Part shown: in pieces, positions 57,701-64,000 of the stretch
How positions within the stretch are numbered: the first letter of the stretch is position 1
Layout of the letters: the number at the start of each line of letters is the position of its first letter
Assembly (NCBI GenBank): GCA_036245805.1
Contig: BTRK01000005.1
Coordinates: 1,116,001 to 1,180,000 of the forward strand
DNA: 64,000 bases
Source: Pristionchus mayeri
Lineage: Eukaryota; Nematoda; Chromadorea; Rhabditida; Neodiplogasteridae
Direction of reading: 5' to 3'
Made by a program: the position numbers and the translations under genes
The notes under the pieces: model-generated
Database searches by the model: none
What the model was told of the DNA's origin: nothing
The model's input: the letters and a program-made list of their open reading frames with translations, nothing else

Positions 57701-59616
57701 TCCATGTTACTGTACGAGCACATCATTATGGTTTCATCGCCTCGTGTTTAAATTTAAGCAAAATTAGAAATAGATGTTTTTGTAGAAACTTATAAAGCAG
57801 ATACGGTGTCGAATTGTTTCGTTCAGACACATTTTCGGCTTCTCAGAAGAGGCGACAGCTCATTCCATCACAGTGGACAGAAATTCGGGAGCTGATAAAT
57901 GGGTGAATCGAGTGATAGGCGAGTTTTCAATTCCCTGTTATTTGTACTATTACAAAAATAGCATTTATTGAGATCAAATACAATGTGGTGTTTTGCTTTC
58001 CGTGAGAAAGCAGACCTGCATAATCGACGTTAAATGTTTCACAATTATTTTTTGTTTGATGAGATGCCGACTATTTAGTAAATGCTTTCTGCACCATCTA
58101 AATGATCAACATTATTTCACCTTCAGGCAAGGCATCCGCCACTCCTCCCTCCATCTTCTCTCGCGTTCCCTGGGATGATTTCGTCGATGCCGACCGTCTG
58201 GAAATCACAACGACAACGACGAAGAAGCCAGATGATGGACGAATCATTGGTAAAACGAATTATGTGGTTTAGTTATTTTCAATAGATGATATGTTGCTGA
58301 TGGTAGTACCTCGATTGAATACCATAATACTAACATCAGCGTTCTTATTCGGATTTTCGCGCTCGAAAAGAATATGGAACAACAAATCTACTGTTTTCCA
58401 GGAAAGATCAACACTCCTCCGCCTCCAGTATCTAGGATTCCATCGGAATGGCTGAGAAGCTTGGATAGGAGAAAGACAACGAAGGCTCAGCCAATTGAAC
58501 AATTCGAAGGGAGCCAATTCGCTGGAGGATTGGCTGACTGGAAAGATAGTGATGAGGTGCGTTTCACAGTCAGCATATTGTAGTGGAAATGGAAATACTG
58601 CCTTTTGGCACCCGACAGAAAAAAAAACAATTTAGATGCTCATCCACCAAAATTTGCGAGATCCGGGCGCCTTTGATGCTGCAACGACTTCTCCGACTGC
58701 CAGTCCGATCCCTGCAGCAACGAAGAGTGATGCAGCCGCAGCTGAGACTCCTGCGACTGCTGCGACTACTATGACTGCTGCAGCTGCTGCCGGACGGTCT
58801 TCTACTCTCAAGGATGAGGCTGCAACACCATCAGGATCTGCAGCAACTTCAGAGCCACAGGCTGCTCCAGAGGCTGCAAGCTCTCCTTCCATCAAAGGCG
58901 ATAAGTCTGGTGCAGCATCGACAACTGCTGTGGAGCAAGATCCTACTGGAACTTCAGCTACTCATGTGAACACAATGGATCCACTCGATTCAAATGCTGC
59001 TCGGAATTCAACAGCGATCGCAGGAATGAGCGCTGCGAATGTCACTACAACAGCAGATATGACAGGAAGAGGGCTACCAACGCCCTCCATCATCACACCG
59101 ACCGCCACTGCGGATCTGATGGCACCTGAAGTGGGCAATGCACCGATCAATGGAGCTGATGCTCCGAATGGAACAGTGAAAGCACCCATTGCACGGAATG
59201 CCAATGGAGTTTCGCAGGGCCCATCAGTGACTGATCAAGCAGTGGCCAGTAATGGCGCGGCAGCAATGAAGAATCCTGCAAGCTTATTTGCCTTTTCGAT
59301 ACCGGAAATGCTACCTGGAACATCCACTGTTGAAGTACCAATCGCTACACTCTCCGGCCTGTCGATCAACATGCCTGATGCACCAGAATCAGCTGGCAAT
59401 TCAGCAAATGCCAAAGATCAGCAGCTTGCCAGCCTCGCAGCTTCTTCCACAAAGGGAAAGTTGCCGATATCTGTGATGGAAACAGCTCCGACTGCCGCAG
59501 TAAATCAAGCGATGGCGACCTCACCGAACCTCGGTGCAGCAGTGGCACCTTTGGAAGTTGATGCACTTAGGCAAGCAGCTTCAGCACCGACGGAGAAGAA
59601 GATAGTCGAGGAAGGA
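54706..59616 (+). CDS. secreted Cys-rich protein with Thr/Ala-rich mucin-like regions
   Basis: Exons: 54706-54769, 55111-55232, 55420-55471, 55789-55848, 55897-55920, 56069-56161, 56341-56964, 57143-57197, 57243-57309, 57569-57684, 57827-57918, 58127-58249, 58402-58556, 58636-59616. All phases agree, giving about 876 residues with the 3' end open at a GTGAGT donor. A signal peptide (FLPLLLLLRAGG) leads two short Cys-rich modules (CPPDFEC, then YCHPNFVCK), a Thr/Pro/Gly segment, an acidic Tyr patch (DDDYDYEEF), and a 327-residue Ala/Thr/Ser-rich exon typical of mucin-like extracellular proteins. The intron after 57918 has a GC donor. I know no named family; a cuticle, pharyngeal or surface role is a guess. 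Terminal exons beyond 59616 were not found. Confidence 0.7.
54776..54905. mobile_element. small inverted-repeat element in intron 1 of the secreted-protein gene
   Basis: AGACTTTCAAAAGGAACTAA at the left is mirrored by TTAGTTCCTTTTGAAAGTCT at the right, with arms of about 30 bp. A single related arm lies at 52404-52437 in an intron of the minus-strand fragment. Confidence 0.75.
55558..55745 (+). repeat. probable dispersed repeat in an intron
   Basis: Starts with AAGGTAAAGGTAAAGGTACA and is richer in GC than the surrounding intron, ending near GGTGAGGCGGAGACGGTGTC. The sharp change in composition suggests a SINE-like or other inserted repeat. No terminal repeats are visible. Confidence 0.4.
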
Positions 59617-60629
59617 GTGAGTCTTTTGATATTTTCGAATCCCATATGATTGAAGTCAACATAATATGAGAGCGATCGCGAGAGAATTGACCACGGCTGT
59701 GCGCTGGATATTTAGTATCTCCAAATTTTCCACAAACATAGTTTTAAGTACTTCGATGGCCGCTCTTTCAAATGGCGTTTTTCGTTTCTCACGAATCCAT
59801 CTCATTTTTTGAATATTCTGACTCAAATATGACGTCATTCTCATTTTTCGCGAAGAGTGTCATACGAAAATTATCATAACTCGCTTCAAAATTGAGATAC
59901 CGAGATGCGGTTGATCTAAATAGATAGCCCTATGTTTTCTCTACAAAATCGTCTCACCGAAATCATTCTTGGCACATTTCCCGCAGAATTGCGGTTTCAT
60001 ATGTAAAATATGCAATAAATCAGGTAATCGGAAAAACGTCCTGGGATTTCAGCATTTTCTGGGGTTCAGCATAAAGGTCATACCCTGGTATAACTAGCCC
60101 ACTTTTCGGCCCGATCGGGAATGGTAATTTTTTTGGGCTTGCCAAAACGTCAGATTGGTCAAAAATGAGGTATTCGTAAATTTAGTTTACAATGAACTTT
60201 TGTGTTTCAAACTATCCAGTATGTGTTAAAAACAACTGTAAACACTATTTTACTTTAAATGTCACCTATTTTTACAGTATTCCGACACTCAAAATGCCAT
60301 TATTCAATATTTCTGAAAATGCAACTTTCAGCTCATTTTTTTCGCTTCCGAAACTTGGGCTTCGTGTTTTTCCTCTTGAAACTGAAAGAACACTATGCAG
60401 ACTTACCCAAAAACACGTTAGAGCAATTGAGCTCATCATTTTCTAAAGTTATGTCACTCAAAATATCGAATTTTTCGTATTTTTTGTGATCACGTTTTCC
60501 GCCGTCATGCTGCTTCGGAAATTGTTAATTTCACGTGATTTTCCGATTATATTAACCCGAAATGTATTATTTCGAATGTGTATTGATGGCTTTTCCACTT
60601 GAAGAAAATACGTCAATAATGCATTCAGA
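59617..60629. other. AT-rich DNA, no gene supported
   Basis: May contain the missing last exons of the secreted-protein gene. One exon-like stretch follows CCCGCAG near 59987 but is very short. The phrase CATAACTCGCTTCAAAATTGAG near 59876 has weak counterparts near 51380 and 62159, suggesting old repeat content. Confidence 0.4.
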
Positions 60630-62788
60630 TTAAACGAGCAATCGGAGAGACATCCCAACTGATTATCCCATGAAAACACTTTGACATGGGTTCGACTCCC
60701 ACAGTTGGCAATGCTTTTGCTGCACCAAACTTACACATTTTTTCACAAAATAAAGTTACACTAATAGTATTATTTATGCGGTTCAGGTAGAAATGCGAGT
60801 ACAGATAGAATGATAAACGATATAATAGTGGTGTGATTCAAAATGAAATATGACTGAGTAACCTACACTGCAATAATTTGTGTCGTTATTTTTCTTCATT
60901 TACAATATACGCAGCTTTGTATGCTTTCACAGTCCTTTGTGTGTCACTTCTATTGTGTTATTGATGTTTCACAAAGGGACTGTTCGCTCTGCACACTATC
61001 AGAAGGTAGACCGGCGAATGAGAGCGCATAAAGATATGTGATTTCTTGGAGGCCGGGCTCCCCGGCGTTGGTAGTGTCTTTTGCCGCATGAGTATCAACG
61101 TGAACGTATGACGATGCATGATCATTTATGACGATGCAATTATGTGTCATCGATGAGCGATACTCGAGGGTCTCTTGCTACTTCTCGTGTGGGAGTCGAT
61201 GTGGAAACCCCAGTGTCGAGTTCCATGCATAACGGAATATCTAAGCTGAAGCATGGATGGGCTTTGAGAGAGACAAGAAAGAAGAATCTAGCAGATGGAC
61301 CAGCTCGTGCACTAATCCGTCAATTCTTCTCTGAGAAGAGAAAGCAAAGAATTCGTGTGGATCCACACTAAGCGGAAGAATTCATGAAGAGTCGCCGTGA
61401 TAGAAATTGATCGCTTCTCATCTCTCCGAAGAATCGACTCACCATTCCTGAAATTAGATCGCTCATCAACGGAATGTAGGCAAAATGTTCAAACGATGAC
61501 GAGGAACGGATGAAGATTGATTCAGCCAATGATCAAGATGAGATTACCACGGAAGATCGTAATTCGAGTGGGGATGAAGATGCGGACGAGGATGAATGGG
61601 ATTGAAGCGATGATGACGAAATACTCGAAGAGCTAATTACCAAAAACAAGACGAACAAGGACATGTTCGCACCTATGTACTCTGATTCCGAAGAAGATGA
61701 TGACTATGATGCTGAACCCCTAAGTTGATCAAAAAAGAATAATCGATTCTTCCAATTGTTAGATTTTTTTTAAAGATTTAGTTGATAAAAGATTCAAATA
61801 CACTAAAATTATCAATACATTGTGATCGATCGATAGTTTCGCAATCGGCAAAAGATACTACCAACGCCGGGGAGCCCGGCCTCCAAGAAATCACATATCT
61901 TTATGCGCTCTCATTCGCCGGTCTACCTTCTGATAGAGTGTGCAGAGCGAACAGTCCCTTTGTGAAACATCAATAACACAATAGAAGTGACACACAAAGG
62001 ACTGTGAAAGCATACAAAGCTGCGTATATCACGCCTTTCACGAGAGAATCGAGCTAGAATCTCAATTTTTGGGAATGGAAGGAAAATCGTGAAATCGGTT
62101 CTGACCAGTTTTGGGCACCTTGAGGCATGCCTGACCGTCCCCCAAAGTCATATATTGCATAACTCATTTTGAAGCTCGCAGCACCGGGTCGGTGATCGGC
62201 ACCTCCTCCTTTCGCAGCGATTATCTCGATTCCCGTCTAACAGAATCACAATTTGTTCTCTGAGTGACCCCCACTATTTTTTCGAGCTCTATCGATCCGT
62301 ACAAACCGTTTCTCCTGAATGTCAATTCTAATCATGCTACAATCATAGCCAAATTTTTCGAAAATTTTCCAAGAAATCACATATCTTTATGCGCTCTCAT
62401 TCGCCGGTCTACCTTCTGATAGTGTGCAGAGCGAACAGTCCCTTTGTGAAACATCAATAACACAATAGAAGTGACACACAAAGGACTGTGAAAGCATACA
62501 AAGCTGCGTATATTGTAAATGAAGAAAAATAACGACACAAATTATTGCAGTGTAGGTTACTCAGTCATATTTCATTTTGAATCACACCACTATTATATCG
62601 TTTATCATTCTATCTGTACTCGCATTTCTACCTGAACCGCATAAATAATACTATTAGTGTAACTTTATTTTGTGAAAAAATGTGTAAGTTTGGTGCAGCA
62701 AAAGCATTGCCAACTGTGGGAGTCGAACCCATGTCAGAGTGTTTTCATGGGATAATCAGTTGGGATGTCTCTCCGATTGCTCGTTTAA
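60630..62788. mobile_element. TTAA-bounded element with long inverted repeats
   Basis: The outer ends are TTAAACGAGCAATCGG and the reverse complement, so TTAA lies at both boundaries as in piggyBac-type insertions. The left arm is about 60630-61076. The matching right arm is split: an inner part at 61848-62030 and an outer part at 62368-62788, with about 180 bases present twice. A tRNA-like hairpin (GGGTTCGACTCCCAC) lies near both outer ends. The middle carries a decayed open frame. I do not know the family of the encoded protein. Confidence 0.75.
61153..61728 (+). pseudogene. element-borne open frame with four in-frame stops
   Basis: A 191-codon frame interrupted by TAA at 61369, TGA at 61408, TAG at 61477 and TGA at 61603, with a terminal TGA at 61726, yet without any frameshift. 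The N-terminal part is basic (RETRKKN, SEKRKQRIRV). A middle part with RQFFSEKRKQ and LTIPEIRSLI resembles a helical motif seen in transposon-derived proteins (weak recollection). The C-terminal part is acidic (DSEEDDDYDAEP). It cannot make a full protein by standard decoding. Confidence 0.6.
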
Positions 62789-63256
62789 AGGGATCCGGAA
62801 ATCGAAAAACAAGTTTGTCTTAATTTGCGAGGCTTCGTCCCCTCATATTAATGGAATGTTTCAAAATAATTTTAAAAAAATTGTTTAAACGAGAAAATGG
62901 GCAAAGCCGGAGAATGGTATTTATTGGGGAGAGTGAATTAGGAAACATGGGACAATTACTGTATTAGAGCGAATTTGGAAAAAAATACGGTATTTTTCCC
63001 AATTGATTTTTGCCTATGCCAGGCCATGCCAAGGTCCTTCGGTTTAATTGGGATATTTCTTTATATTGTTTTGCTTTTTTTCAGTAATTTACGTTGTATT
63101 CCCTTTTCGGTGTTCTGATTTGTATTGGTGAACGCAGGATTAAACATATTACGGCTAATAACGGTGTTAAACCAGTTACTTTATGTCATTGCATGTCCTC
63201 ATTTTCGTTCTCATTCCGTGTTTATTGCTTCAAGTTGCTATCAGCTTAGTTAGTTT
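62789..63256. other. AT-rich intergenic DNA
   Basis: No gene seen between the TTAA element and the zinc-finger exon. Upstream promoter or trans-splice signals for the latter are not obvious. Confidence 0.5.
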
Positions 63257-63487
63257 ATGGCGACATATACGTGCATCGCCTGTCCACTGCGCTCGAGCGA
63301 TACTCGCGTCATTCCGTCCACTCCCGAGCTGAGAAGGGAATGGCTTCTCCGCTTCAACCTCATCCACGACGAGTTCTTAGCATTGGAGGAGAAAGTTGCG
63401 AGCGTTCAAGCACAAGGCAAGCGGGCTAGACTCTGTCACAACCACTTTAAGGACTCGATCGACAAGAAAAACTCGTTGCCTGATGAT
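63257..63487 (+). CDS. THAP-like zinc-finger protein, first exon
   Basis: 77 residues from ATG at 63257 to a GTGAGT donor at 63488, phase 0. C-x2-C near the start (TCIACPL), a central Trp (LRREWLLRF) and LCHNHF further on match the C2-C-H signature of THAP DNA-binding domains, with spacing typical of divergent nematode members. THAP domains are common in transposon-derived genes, and this exon lies near a mobile element. The rest of the gene must lie beyond the window, or the exon is a stray fragment. Confidence 0.55.
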
Positions 63488-64000
63488 GTGAGTTGACCTT
63501 ACTTGCGTTATTGTCATTGTTGCCTGTGGGTTGTACTGAGCAATGCTGTAAAGATTTTCAATTGTATCATCAAGTATTTGTCGATTGCCTTACTCCGCTA
63601 GTTTAGCATCGGGAAGGGAGAACGGGGGAAGGTCCACAACGTCTTCAGAGGGTGGACCAAGATCAAGACCAGGCAAGGACGTATTTCTATATTTCCGATA
63701 TCCGCTATAATTATGCAATAGTATGCCCTGGAGAGGTAATACAATACAGGCCCAGAGGAGGCAATAGTACATGCAAACATGTCCATTTTAACACGAATAG
63801 TATACACCACTTTTCCCCCTAAATCGTGTGTTTAGCATCGTGAGCAGACAGAAAGCCCTCCTCGTCTTCAGAGAGCAGATCACGACGAGGTTCAAGAGTC
63901 GAATTCTTTATTTCCGAAAGACTAGAATTATATCATAGTACGCTCTGGGAGGCAATCAGAGAAAATATAGGCCCGTTGGGGCGAGGATACATCTAAACGG
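63488..64000. repeat. tandem pair of about 235-bp diverged units
   Basis: Units begin GTTTAGCATCG near 63600 and 63831. Shared landmarks in order are GTCTTCAGAG, an A-rich CAAGA/CAAGAG segment, and TTTATTTCCG or the like. On the minus strand both can be read as similar short C-terminal peptides (SEDVVDLPPFSLPDAKL against SEDEEGFLSAHDAKH), so they may be duplicated terminal exons. Confidence 0.4.

Noticed and set aside
60654..60708. Functional D-armless tRNA near the end of the TTAA element
   Set aside because: CCAACTG and CAGTTGG pair around a T-arm-like stretch, but the middle forms a single long hairpin instead of an anticodon arm. Treated as a tRNA-like part of the terminal repeat.

Overview
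This is nuclear DNA of a nematode, most likely a free-living rhabditid or diplogastrid (Pristionchus-like). The evidence is many small exons with TTTCAG-type acceptors, acceptor signals placed directly before start codons (spliced-leader trans-splicing), introns full of the octamer TACGGTAG and its reverse complement, a receptor guanylate cyclase of nematode architecture, and abundant small inverted-repeat elements. The species assignment is inference.

Layout. (1) 1-29.8 kb, plus strand: one very large receptor-type guanylate cyclase gene, best read as the gcy-28 orthologue. Two alternative 5' cassettes (3339-6331 and 12283-13128) each encode a signal peptide and a ligand-binding lobe. Both end in phase 1, so either can join the shared exon at 16890. 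36 shared exons follow: receptor C-lobe, one transmembrane helix, a long Ser/Lys-rich juxtamembrane insert, the kinase-homology domain, a linker helix and the cyclase domain, with the stop at 29792-29794. (2) 31.7-32.7 kb: a small, very acidic protein. (3) 33.8-36.6 kb: a multi-exon gene resembling the N-terminal part of nematode RNA-dependent RNA polymerases, without a catalytic core. (4) 39.4-39.9 kb: a minisatellite of alternating 66- and 87-bp units. (5) 40.3-42.7 kb: an inverted, truncated copy of the 3' end of the cyclase gene with a one-base deletion. (6) 42.8-50.9 kb: a near-perfect palindrome with 3.5-kb arms and a 1-kb spacer. Each arm carries a tRNA-Ala(AGC), a tRNA-like sequence and an array of a 31-bp repeat. 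(7) 52-53.2 kb, minus strand: an unrecognised multi-exon gene fragment. (8) 54.7-59.6 kb, plus strand: a gene for a secreted Cys-rich protein with Thr/Ala-rich, mucin-like segments. (9) 60.6-62.8 kb: a TTAA-bounded inverted-repeat element around an open frame with four internal stops. (10) 63.3 kb: a THAP-like zinc-finger exon, then a tandem pair of about 235-bp repeats.

The left half is conserved single-gene territory. The right half is rearranged: an inverted gene duplication ends in the same 31-bp repeat that the palindrome carries, and several inverted-repeat families recur. All exon models were read by eye from splice signals and phase. No alignment or search was run.
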